A DNA stretch of 64,000 bases. It comes from Paramacrobiotus metropolitanus (taxonomy: Eukaryota > Tardigrada > Eutardigrada > Parachela > Macrobiotidae). Under the pieces are notes generated by a model, which was not told the DNA's origin, made no database searches, and saw nothing but the letters and a program-made list of their open reading frames with translations. Position 1 is the first letter of the stretch. Each line of letters starts with the position of its first letter. The stretch covers positions 1-64,000 of the forward strand of contig NW_026570506.1 of assembly GCF_019649055.1 (NCBI RefSeq). The letters are read 5' to 3'. This document shows, one piece after another, positions 1-11,100 of this stretch. The position numbers and the translations under genes were made by a program.

Positions 1-187
1 AAACATCAGCTTCAGAGCGCATAAAAAAAGTCGGGAGTATTTTAACAGTGAAAAGCATTACAAAATGTTTTAAGTTTTAAGCAATGACAGGACCTGGTAG
101 TCTTTCAATAAATCACAGCCGAAGACATCCTACCGCGTTTGCTTGTGACAGCGACAACACTGACTGGCGTCTCCGACTCATGATAGG
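1..187 (+). repeat. Dispersed repeat, left copy (direct copy at 17011-17187)
   Basis: This stretch shares blocks such as AAACATCAGC, CACAGCCGAAGACATC and CACTGACTGGCGTC, in the same order, with 17011-17187. The copies differ by many substitutions and small indels, so they are old. The window edge hides the left end. No coding potential is seen and the class is unknown. Confidence 0.65.
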
Positions 188-372
188 TAGCGTACGATAA
201 CATATAACAAAATTTATCGATTTTGATATATTATAATATTATGATCCGTACTGTGATGTAAAGGCAGCCTCTGGCTGCTGTTGTAGTGAGGTGACGATCA
301 CCCATTCCCTATAGGACTGCTGGGATGAAAGGTTTGCACAATCGGCAACGGTGTCGTGTCGTGTGTTCTGTT

Positions 373-1365
373 AACGGCGTACACAATTACACAGGTCTCA
401 CCGACTGGGATGACGCTGGTTTATCCCAAGCGGTCAAACGCAACAACGTAACTCACGGCATGTTTAATGACAAGAGCACTGCAAGAAACGGTGCAAGGGT
501 TTAATAATTATAAGCAAGGTTTAGAAAGGAGGAACAAGTTGATGCAAGCTGTTGCAAGGGAGTGAAAAACTGGATTCTAAAAATTAACGAGGAGAAATAC
601 CTGGTAAATTGAACGGAATTTAATGACGCAGTGGAGTAATGAAAAATAAGTGGGTGGTCAGCTTTCCGGTCGTACACATATTATCTGACGCAGTGGAATA
701 TATATCATAAGTGGGTGGTCAGCTTTCCGGTCGTACAAATATTATCGCTACAGTTCCTTATCGCAGCAAATACAAGTACATACATGAATCTGTTACATAC
801 AACAATACAACGTCGATACATACAACGTCGATAATCTGTTGGGGATTTGCCAGCGGATTGGCGGATGCAATTCCAAAAACTGTTCTTCGCCCAGGTCGTA
901 GTAGGTGCCGGCGACCAAGTTCTTACTGACTACGATGACCTTCCTAACGGTGGTCCGATTAACAGGGTCACCGCAGTCAGTACGGCGTCAGTCAAATCCG
1001 TTTTAGTTCTGGTATCTTCGAAGATACATGTACCTTCATCGCATGCATCCAAAGAAAAAGCATTCTGCTTTTTCGGTTGCATCCGACGAACGAACACGCT
1101 GGTCCAGTAACAAATTACGTTATCTGCAATAGAATTAAAACTAATTAGTATATTTTTGAAATTTGCGTACATAAGAATATAAAATTACAATATTGTGAGG
1201 AATTTAATATATCTGAGTTCTTAAAGTGCGCATCAGTTTTATAAAGTATAAGCACATACTTCAGTCATAACAAATATCACCCAGCTACAATTTATTTAGG
1301 AATAAACACAAGCGTTGCGAAGCCTGCTTATGACGAAAATATGAAAAGAGAATGGCGTTAAACAA
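373..1365 (+). mobile_element. Roughly 1-kb unclassified element, inverted copy at 33715-34740
   Basis: Nearly the whole stretch matches the reverse complement of 33715-34740, with diverged but collinear blocks at about 373-508, 650-770, 845-1130 and 1130-1365. The small frames inside are not conserved as proteins between the copies. No terminal repeats or target duplication could be fixed, so the family is unassigned. Confidence 0.7.
625..748 (+). repeat. 62-bp tandem duplication inside the 1-kb element
   Basis: A 62-bp unit containing GTGGTCAGCTTTCCGGTCG occurs twice in a row. The inverted copy near 34.4 kb shows only one clear unit, so the duplication probably arose after the copies separated. 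Confidence 0.75.
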
Positions 1366-2257
1366 GCGGATCGCGGATTACTGTATCTCAGTCAGTATAG
1401 AAGTACTCAAAGATCTGTTACTGATGTACATCGCAGGCTACGTCCCGAAATTTGGCGAAATAATCAACACATTCATACTTACCTTGCAAACAGCAATATG
1501 ACGACTCCAGTAAAGTTGCAGGCTCCACGTACCCTTGGGAGAAGCAATCGTGAGTGATGCAAAAAAGCGTAAATAAGACTCTCTTCTGCCATTAGTGCTT
1601 GGAATCCTCCAACGGATCTTGTCCACGAGCAACCCTAGTGCGGTTACTTCGGGCGTCCTTGGTGGGATGGCGTGGTCCACTAAAAACATGGTTACACGAA
1701 GAATACAATAAGCTCCTCACACGTTACAACAAACAAAATGTCAGGGTGTATGAGAAGTGTTTCTGATAAATGTACGTTCGTACACTTGTCGTGGTACGTG
1801 TACGTTCATAAATTTTACAATTAAAGTAAGTGTACGTACACGTACATTTATAAGTGTACTTTCGTACATTTCGTACACTTATCACTTTTTATAAATAAAA
1901 GTGACGTTTCGCATAAAAGCTTTAACACCCAAATGCAAGTCGGTCCAACGAAATGGAAAACTTTTTAATTTCAAACTATCGCAGCAAGAAAAAGTTTGAA
2001 AGAATTAGTTGAAGTTCATTATACCGATATTACTGTAATTCTACGGTTTGAAGTCCCACTTCGGCAAAAGATTCCTTGATACTTCGGGCTGAAAAAGAAA
2101 CTGAGAAAGCACTATGTTATAAAATTACCGTGTTATGGCTCTTCGAAATAAATTGTCAGGCATTCCTGGATTCCTCTTACCTAGCAATATGGCAGCTCTG
2201 TCGCCACAATTGGCGTGGAGTCACTGGAGTGGATGGAGTACATGGCGTGGCGAGGAC
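1366..2257. other. No gene seen; GTACGT-rich patch at 1741-1885
   Basis: No conserved protein or RNA gene was recognised. Positions 1741-1885 are a dense patch of TGTACGT and CGTACA words in both orientations that could fold on itself. The remainder is unremarkable AT-rich sequence. Confidence 0.5.
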
Positions 2258-2302
2258 CTCTGTATCGATCGCTCTATAGTCTAAAGAGCGATCGACACAG
2301 AG
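2258..2302. repeat. Short hairpin, 18-bp arms
   Basis: Arms 2258-2275 and 2285-2302 are reverse complements with one mismatch and a 9-nt loop. The sequence gives no sign of a terminator or RNA function. It resembles the other tight inverted duplications in this window. Confidence 0.8.
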
Positions 2303-4679
2303 ATCGTCGAAATGCGGGGTGTCTACGAAACATCTCGCGAAATGTACGGACGTGATACTAAATTCAGCGACTGGGACAATACTTACTGTTCGCCGAGCGA
2401 TTAACGTTGCAAATCTTTTCAAACTCTACTGCTACCAGTACGAGTTCCGAGTTTACCAATAAACCTTTGATTCCACTGGATATACCATGGAAATAGAAAT
2501 TACATTTGCTGTTCGCCCACCTCAGCTTGTACGCCGTACAAACTCAGGTGGGAGATCTTTGAGAACTGCAAAAGGATATGTTGTGGTGATACTATTTGTC
2601 TAAAAAGTTTGAAAACTTGTGAATAAGAAAAATGTTAACAACCACCAACTTGGGAAGAACTGGTGGTTTAACAATTAACATACATGCGCTTATCCTTCAT
2701 ACTTGCACCGTTATACCAAAGGAAGACTGCAGATTCAGCGATCGAATTTTACATGCGGTGCAAATTTCCGATGGCATACGATACAGGCTCCGTGCACAGA
2801 ACAGTACGGAGTCAGATAAGCAGCACAGTGGCAGGCTAAACACTGCTCCGGATCTGGGCGCGGCTGCAAACTTGGGTCAGGTACAGCAGCGAAAGAGGGA
2901 GAGAAATTGCCCATGAAACTGAGATAGGGCAAAGTGTGGGTGTGGCCAGCCCACTGAGCGACCCGGAAAAAACCGGAAACGGCGCACCGCAGCGTGGTTG
3001 ACTTGGCTGGCGTTCGTACCACCTATCCTTTATTTGTTCCCGCTTATTCGCTGCAGACGCGATCAATCTTCTGACGATTTAGGAAGCTGGAGAACCCAGT
3101 CTGTGGTACTATGGTACAGCCACACGCCTCCAGTGGAGAATGATTACTGCATCATTATTTTACGAGGTGGATAATACCACTGTTTAACCGTCGAATTTGC
3201 CGTTAAACCTTTTTCAGCGCACGTTTTTCTCTGGCGCAACAGTGGAAGTAGCAGCATCGTTTACACTGCAGTAATTTTAGAACGAACACCTGTGGCGGAA
3301 ATGTATGTAAAACAGCAAAAGTAAATTCGTTTCGCAATGCCCAGGACAGGCAGTCAGCGGGTTTAAAGGCAGTGCCGGATAAGGCTGTGCACGGAATGAA
3401 AGGTTGTGTACCGAACAATAGAGTGGCCAACAATTTAACGGGGAAGAAGTACTGTATTTTGTTCTTGAATATACTATTCAATAAGTTAATTCTTGCTCTG
3501 TTTTCGAACACTAGATCATAGTTCACTTAACACATTGCTAACTGGCTGATACTTTTCGGGCACTTCCTTCCGTTGGAAACCACGTCCATACAGATTGTAA
3601 TTCTACCAGTCTACTCGTGACACGACTTACGTATGAAGCAGAAGGATATTCAAGATCTGACCATATTTGACAGTAAAAGTATCTTGCTGTCCTTCAAGAC
3701 AAGATTAAGCATGATTTGATTTGCATCCAGCTATTCGATATCGTGATCTGAAAGAAACGCTGCCAGTTCGGTCGGCGTACTTTACCTTTGCCGAACTTTG
3801 CCTTTTCTATTTATCTTTTTTCAAGTTTACCTTTACCTTTGCCTTAGACGCTGTGAATACCTTTGCCGTCTCAGTTTACCGTTGAAAAACGCCGTTCGAA
3901 AAACCTTTACCGTTACTTAACCGTCCAAAATAAATTACCGTCGACATTTTGCCGTTTCTAAAATTTCTTCCTAATATGTTCTGAAATTATTTTGTGACCA
4001 TTAATAATAATTGTCTATAGCGGCTTTTGCCACCACCTCGCATCACCATTTGTGTGGTACATGTACGACCATATAGGTTTCGTGTAGTCGTTTATTATAA
4101 CTTCGGTAACTATATAAGATAATAATCATATAACCTTGTTATTTATATAAGAAAACCAAAGAAACCTAAGAAACGAGACTTACTGGGTTATAGATATGTG
4201 CTGTTAGTGTGTTATCACGTACACATGCTGTTGTAGCGTATTAATGCGTCTGCGAAAGTTTACAATAATGAATGATAAAACTGGTAATATCGCTCATGAT
4301 AAAACTATTTATCAATCGCTCCCAATAAACTTATAAACAACTTAAATAGAGTACAGTATACTTGAAATATCTTTATCCGTGCTATCGTTACTGATAGTAC
4401 ATGATGACTGTACGCGGATGGTATCTGTACAATGCTAGGCATGCATACATATTTTGAGAGGGTACAATCTCATGAGATACAGATGGTACAGCAGAGTATA
4501 GCTTATATAGATAGATGACCGTAGGCGTGAATACCCAGCGGGTATTCCGGGTCGCATAAGCGTCGGTCATAGACCTATAGTCTAGATCGTGTACCGGTGA
4601 TTACAAGATGATCACATCATGTTTCTCACATGACACACCATAATGATCCTAGTTATTATCCAGCAGTTCCACATCGAGC
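2303..4679. other. No gene seen; TTTACC/TTTGCCG-rich tract at about 3770-3965
   Basis: No coding exon could be supported. About 3770-3965 is a degenerate run of TTTACCTTTGCC and TTTACCGTT words. Around 3394-3420 there is a word also found in the 19.8-kb Ulp1-like element (TTTCATTCCGTGCACA on the minus strand), perhaps a fragment of it. Confidence 0.45.
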
Positions 4680-5582
4680 GATCACACCGGGACACCATCG
4701 GGGACAGGAGCGCGGCGGTCTGGGCGGAAAGTGTGGTTAATTTCCATCTGGTGCAGCCTGCGAAGGATCCGAGGAAGATCATCCGATCTTACTGTTTTCG
4801 CAGATCCTTCTTCTGTCGATCGCTGGTGCATGACAAAACGGTGGATTCGGCTGCGTCGACCGTTTTCCAGCGACCAGGCGCTTCTGAATAACTGACACCC
4901 AATGCAAATTTTTTTAGCAATAAAGGTTAGTGTAAAATTTCTTATACAACTGACACAAACACAGTGTGATACTTGCAATACAGCATTTACACTTTTTCGC
5001 CAACGGAGGTTTCATGCTTGCTGCACACTGTACAGCGAGCATGAAAGACTCTTTGTGAAATCGGCGAAATTTGCTTGGTGCTGGTCATCGTGCAGAATGC
5101 CGCTATGCTTTGCCAGCAGTGATGGCCCACCGATCAATGCAATGCCGGATGCTTGTTGCATTCCAGACAAATTTGTCAAGATAAAATACACTTTCTGCAT
5201 TCGGGAACGAACCGCAGCACTGTGGCGGAAAACGAAACGGGCCGCGGTAAACGTCGCGGAGCGCCACGAATACCGACATGTTGTTTCAGCATGCACGTAT
5301 TCGTCGCTCACCGCGACGATTACAGCAGACGGCTGTGATGCCCAGGATTAAAACAAATGGCGGGACCAGAACGCAAGCCCTTGCATGCTACGTCCATGGT
5401 TCGCAAGCGTTGCGACGCTTGCGAACCATAGACGTAGCATGCAGGGGATGGGGAGAAATGAAAGCCGACCAGAAAGTGATCATCGTCAATATCCCGGTCA
5501 AGAAGCAATCCGTGTCCATCCCCACCGCTTCCGTACATCGCACCGTTGACTCACAGCCAGTCAAAAGTTGTCCAAATGCCAA
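4680..5582 (-). pseudogene. Degraded copy of the F-box family N-terminal exon
   Basis: Read on the minus strand and shifting frames, this stretch follows exon 1 of the F-box gene at 22-30 kb. It shows an ESTxxxxxxVxMD start region, then LLLDRDIDDDHFLVGF (compare YILDIQGDYVLVDF), NMSVFVALRDVYRGPFRFPP, a PSLLAKHSGIL block and a C-terminal LPRILRR block (compare LRRILEK). The reading frame changes several times, so it cannot make the full domain. No F-box exon was found downstream. A 62-nt inverted duplication (5382-5443) interrupts it. Homology rests on my own by-eye alignment within this window. Confidence 0.7.
5382..5443. repeat. Near-perfect 62-nt palindrome inside the F-box gene fragment
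   Basis: Two arms of about 29 bp starting TGCATGCTACGTCCATGG, with a central TGCG, are reverse complements with one mismatch. It breaks the homology of the surrounding fragment to the family, which points to a local inverted duplication rather than a functional site. Confidence 0.9.
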
Positions 5583-5712
5583 TATTGGCCAGGAATCACC
5601 GCTTTTTATTAGTTAGCCAAGATAAATCCATCAATACTTCGGTAATCACATTACTGCCAACACTTTTGATACACCAGACAATAATAGGAGGCTAGGAGTA
5701 CCATGCTGCTGT

Positions 5713-6440
5713 GCTGACAGCCCCTCTAGCGGGGGTGCAATAATGCACCCAGATGGCACACCGACATTCTCCTGACCGCTATCTGGCTGACCAATAACTT
5801 GCTGACCACTTTCTGCTGACTGACAAAATGTTTACCTGACAAATTCTTAAAACGCCAACTCGCTTAAAGGTCCACAAGGTGCTGAACGACAGTTTGCTGA
5901 ACCTCGACAATTTGCTGACGTCACTCTGCTATATAACCTGAAAAAGCACAGTAAAATATAATATTATGACCAACCATATTAATTTAAATATTAGACAAAA
6001 TATAAGAAAACATAGAAATAACTTAAGAAGCATCAGAAAAATCTGAGAAATCACAAGAAAGCATAAAAAATTATAAGGAAACATGAGGATGTATAGGAAA
6101 AGGAAAACATTAGAGGATGACCAATTCAAGAAACTCAAGGGACCAAAAGAAAACATAAAAAAACGAAGGTAGGCTACTACACCCTAGGAAATGCACCTAA
6201 AAAGCTAAGAAACTTCCGAATCACACCGATAACTCGATAAGCAAGCTGTCCGACAGCAAAATTGTTTCAGCAAAACGTATGGCATCAGAGTTGTCGAAAA
6301 GCGATTTGTCGGTCGATAATCTGTCGGTCCGCAGGCTGCGTGAATCAGCAATACATACCGACATATTGTATTGGCCGCCAAGACAGTATGTCGGTCAGTG
6401 AATTTTCGGAAAGCAAAACGGTTGCCAGAGAACTAACGTG
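5713..6440. mobile_element. Probable foldback element with GCTGAC-type arms and AAGAAAACAT core
   Basis: The left part (about 5713-5935) repeats TTGCTGA and GCTGAC words. The right part (about 6225-6440) repeats the complementary GTCGGT and TCAGCA words. Between them lies an A-rich core of AAGAAAACATAAG-like units. This layout matches the foldback elements at 17.4, 24, 38.8 and 54.4 kb, but the arms align only loosely and the ends are uncertain. Confidence 0.45.
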
Positions 6441-6482
6441 CTACCTAACAAAATGCACGACTTTTGCAATAAGAAATCTGTC

Positions 6483-6539
6483 GGTACAACGCGACTATTT
6501 TATTTTTATGGCATAAAAATAAAATAGTCGCGTTGTACC
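6483..6539. repeat. Perfect 57-nt hairpin (28-bp arms, 1-nt spacer)
   Basis: Arms beginning GGTACAACGCGACTATTT and ending with its exact complement flank a single G. It has no poly-T or gene context that would make it a terminator or small RNA. A recent inverted duplication is the simplest reading. Confidence 0.95.
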
Positions 6540-7054
6540 TTCAACCTTCTCGTCTGAATTACTTAGCATGTACAAACCTACAGATACAGGTAGTACAGAG
6601 CATTCCCATATCAAAACGGAACTGACCCTGAATGTGACCATAAAGTAATCCCATAGCCTCGATCCCGCGAACAGAGATCCTTTATACCAAGATCAGATTG
6701 AGGCCCACGCAGAAAACTTACCACACTGACAGCGGCGAAGCCGCATGCATTGCATTCATGGACCTTTGCTGGCAGCGTCGTGCTGAACGCATGAATGAAT
6801 ATGAACCACATAAAACCAATCATTAAGGACAATCTAGTTGAGCACACACCTGCTCGTTACTTTATACGGTTATGGTACTGCATTAACCCGTGACGGAGAG
6901 ATCAGTACGATAGGTATAATTACCGTAATAATCTATCCTACCGGCCTAACTCAACGACAGAGTATGAGCTAATATCTCATTGTGACACAGCTAAGTCTAC
7001 GGATCTACGCGAAGCGAGAACATCATCTCCGACAATATTTTATTTAATGACCCC
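6540..7054. other. No feature recognised
   Basis: No coding exon, RNA gene or clear repeat could be supported in this stretch. Confidence 0.4.
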
Positions 7055-7200
7055 GATACTGACGATTTTCACGCCAGCGTATACAAATCTTCTGGCAACA
7101 GAATGTCGTAAACCGAAACAAAATTGTGTTTGAGAGTGCGCGAAAGTGTAAGTTTTCGTGCATGCACACGATTTTGGTACGATGTACCGGCCCACTTCCC
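7055..7200. mobile_element. MITE-A fragment (TTAA inverted-repeat element, right end)
   Basis: The stretch ends in the family terminus ATGTACCGGCCCACTTCCC followed by TTAA, and carries the family block GTGCGCGAAAGTG. The other half of the element is missing. Confidence 0.75.
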
Positions 7201-8137
7201 TTAAAGCACCAGTAAAAACATAATTCAAACTTGCATCTTAGGTTAATTACAAACGAACCGTGCGAAAATCGACTGATTTCGGACTTTCCAACTCTCGTTA
7301 ACCTTGCTGGCTGACTAATTAGTGGATGAGTAATTAAACCGGAGATAAAGCACCAAGGTACAATTTACAGCGCTATCCAAAAACGGCTAACACGGGTTCT
7401 TGCAGTTGAACTGAAGGGGACCGCATTCCGTCAAAACATGTGTTGCGTGCCAACATCATTGCCCATGAACGGCGACTAATACATGGGCAGGTGCAATTTC
7501 GACAGTTGCTCTTTATTATGTAATTGGATCAAGTTTTTTGTCAGTTTGAACACAACACTGACAAAAAGCACTTCTCCTGATCAGCACTCCGGGTGGTCAA
7601 CAAAAACGCAAAATCGTATGAAAGGTTATTAGCTTGCAGCGACAAAAAAGTACAAGGATGTCGAACACAGTAGTCCTAACACAGGAATTCTAATCCTATC
7701 GCCAGTGTACGCAGTCCTGTGAAAAAGCAGCACAATCCGTGTACAATTATACGGCTATATCCATGGAAGTTTCAGTCATATTTTCTCTGGAATAGCCACA
7801 GGTTTTCGTCCAGCCATTTTAACCCTCGCCGAGTAAAGGGGTTTTTTGTGAAGACGTGCTAGTAATCAGATGTCCTTGGCAGTGATTACGATACATTGCA
7901 TTGGTTTTCTGTTTTGAAGTGGATTATGGGGCTGGCGTAAACTGTACTGAGCTTGTGCTTCGGCGCGGTAGATGCTGAGGACTCGGTGTTCAAAAAGTGT
8001 ACGTCAAGGATTTAATAATATCATCTTTGCCGTGTTTCCGTGTTTTTGCATAGAAAATAGTTCACTTCACTTTTGCTACGACGAGATCGAACAATAAATT
8101 TCGCACTTTTACTGACCACTGCCAACCGCGGCGCTGC
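7201..8137. other. No feature recognised; 3' flank of the Ig gene
   Basis: No exon was recognised. On the minus strand this is immediately downstream of the stop codon of the Ig-domain gene. No convincing polyadenylation signal could be tied to that gene. Confidence 0.4.
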
Positions 8138-11100
8138 TTAAATGACGTGCAGGTATGCTTCCTGCATGATCCACTCGTCCAGACGGTCGTTGATGCGGAA
8201 CCAGCACTCGTACAGCCCGGCATCCTGCCACGTGACGCTGTTGATCGCCAGCGTGGAATGGCAGCGCCGCACCTTACCATTAAAGCCGACATGAAAGTGC
8301 CCGTTGAAGCCCTCCACGCCGAGGTCTTACCGGCCACCTGCGGCATGGAGTCAGTCATCAGCAGGTGGCCTCCGTTGCGCCATAGAAAGCGGGTGTTCAG
8401 GGAACCGGGGAGGAAATTGAAGCGGACGGCGCAGACCATCTCCGCGTAGCGACCGTAGCGGACGGTGAGGTTCTTCATCGGTGGATCGAAGACGTTGTGG
8501 CGGTTGAGGGCGGTGCGGATGGCGCTGACGTAATAACGCTGCGTCACCACCAGTTGGCTGCCGTTGGAGTGCAGGCACTCGTACACACCGCTGTGCCCGT
8601 CATTGAAGTGCTCCAGGACGATGCTGAACGCACCGGTGGCCCGCTGGTACTCGCTTGCCCGCCAACTGTTCTGGGTAAAGCGTGGGCGGGCAACGATGTC
8701 ACCGTGACTGGTTTTCGTCGTGCCGTTACAACAGTGAAGTTCCTCCGACTCTATCCAGGCTAGTGTGGGATTGGCCAGAGAAACCAGCCTTCCGTTGTAC
8801 GTGAATGCCGGTGGAACCTCTGCTTGGGGAACCTGTGAATGCTGTCAGTTGAGACAAGCATTAATTTAACATTTGTGATAGCGATATTCGCTATTAAGAT
8901 GATTAGAGCAAAGAAAGTTTGCAGTCCTAGGATTAACATGAGACGGCTGGCGGCAATCGAATTGAAAGACCGGCAGGAAAGAAATAATTTTCCTGCTAGA
9001 AAATTGATCTACTACTACCAAAAGACTACTTCTACTGATCGCGGTGGCAGTCGTCATACTGTACCTGCGCGCCGTTCGTGTTGTTGCAGTACACCAGCAG
9101 TGTGCCGCCCTCGGGCGCTCGGATGATCTGCATCTGCGGCGGCAACACTGGCAAGGGGAACCTCCGGAAGCCTGGACCACGCCCATATCCCTGAAGACAC
9201 ATGGTGTCGGCGCCGCCGCGTTCCTTGGCCTCGTCCAGAATTTTGTTGACTATAGGGAGAAGAGGAAGAATAAACATTAGTAAGCGCAACAGGTAACAGC
9301 TGCATGCTCCTTAAGTTAAGGGAAGTGACCCGAAACGCGCTACAAGATTGGTGTACATACAGAGTACACAAAAAACGCACGCTGTCGCGCACTCCCAGAC
9401 ACTTTTTGTGGAACCCGTTTGTGCGCGCAACTTCCAGTTGGGAAGTTGTGGGTAAATGGAAATTCCAAAAAGTTTAAGCGCAAGAACGCGCACTTGCCAA
9501 AAGTCTTGACGTGTACTGGTGTACCCTTGCACTGGTCTACCGACCGCGACTCAAACGAGCGGCTTCACCTAATGTTCGCGAGTACGACGCGACCTCTGGT
9601 TTTGGTTCGTCTACGTGTACAGCTCTTGTAGTTCAGGTGCTGGTTTCTAAATCCCTATTGTTCTTGGTACGTGCGTGTACGACATACGAGGCATCTGCGT
9701 ATGACAAGAAGCAATTTAAGTGCAACGGCGCCCAGTGCAGCATCAAGAGTTGTTATTTCAACAAAACTAGGGACTTGCTCTTGATGTGATTAACCTTACG
9801 GTTTTGCTCTGGTGTTCTCTTCCGAGTGAGGATTAAGCTATAAGACCTCCTGGTGACCTTTTCTGCCTATGCCTTGGGTTCTCCTAATCAGTGATAGTCT
9901 CGAAGTGACCTTTAGCTCAACAAAACTAGGGACTTGCTCTTGATGTGATTAACCTTACGGTTTTGCTCTGGTGTTCTCTTCCGAGTGAGGATTTAGCTAT
10001 AAGACCTCCTGGTGACCTTTTCTGCCTATGCCTTGGGTTCTCCTAATCAGTGATAGTCTCGAAGTGTAATACGGTGACCTTTAGCTCCCACTTATCCCTT
10101 GACCATTTGGTCCCTACGTTCTTCATTTCCAGTATCGCCCTGTTGATGGATCTTATACTTATCGCTTCTGCTAACATCTAGCGTGAAGGCAGGTAAGTAT
10201 ACTCGCATTTATGTATTTCTCGTGTTAGCAGCAGGGATTCCTGAGTTCCAGCGGTTCTGGACTTGTTCCTGATCTTCTCCGTAGTTAGATAGGCCATTCT
10301 TATTCAGAGCAGTTTGAGAAAAGATTGTCAACCGATTGTGTTGTGGTCGGTATTGTGCAACGTCTTACTTCTACACGACAGTCTTCAAATTTGCGAAGGA
10401 AATAACGCTAGATATTTTCTAAAGCTATATTATAATTATTATGTAATAATGATAATACAGCTTTAACCTATGGAGTCATGCCGTGTGATATTATAACTTG
10501 TAAGCAGGTAACTTAGGACAGAAAGAAATTTAACTGACAATAGAGAGATTCTGTGAGTGCAAACTCAGGATAGGCATAATGCTGTAACTCAGGATAGACA
10601 GAGATGTACAGTCAGAGGAGGAGCATGTATGTGAACAGTGAAAGACTGCACTGAATGTCATTGTCAGTTGATCCAAAGTTTCAAGCACTAGTTTTTCGTT
10701 TACCTTTCCTTAAAACTTTCTAAACAACATCTCAGAAGATAGAAAAAAAATTAATAAGCTTTTTGATCTCTGATGAGCAGTTATTTATGGCGAATCAAGA
10801 AAGTTATGCTTGTTTTGGTTTCTCATAGACAAAGCATAGGGTGCAAGCATCGCCTACATCGCACGGACCCATGGTATGTCTACGAGAAACCGAAAACAAA
10901 CATAACTTTTTTGATTCGCCATAAAGACCTACTTCCAAGATACCAAAAAGTTTCTGAAATTTTCGTTCAGTGTTCTGAAACATTGACTGGGAAGTTTTGT
11001 TAAAGTCGCAGCGAAAAACTGATGCTGCAAGTTTTGGAGATCAAGTGGCAGTCGAAATCAACTACCCAGAGTCCAGACTACTACACGTATGCGCGTACGC

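Noticed and set aside
4902-5351. 149-codon plus-strand frame
   Set aside because: It is antisense to the degraded F-box family fragment, which explains its openness.
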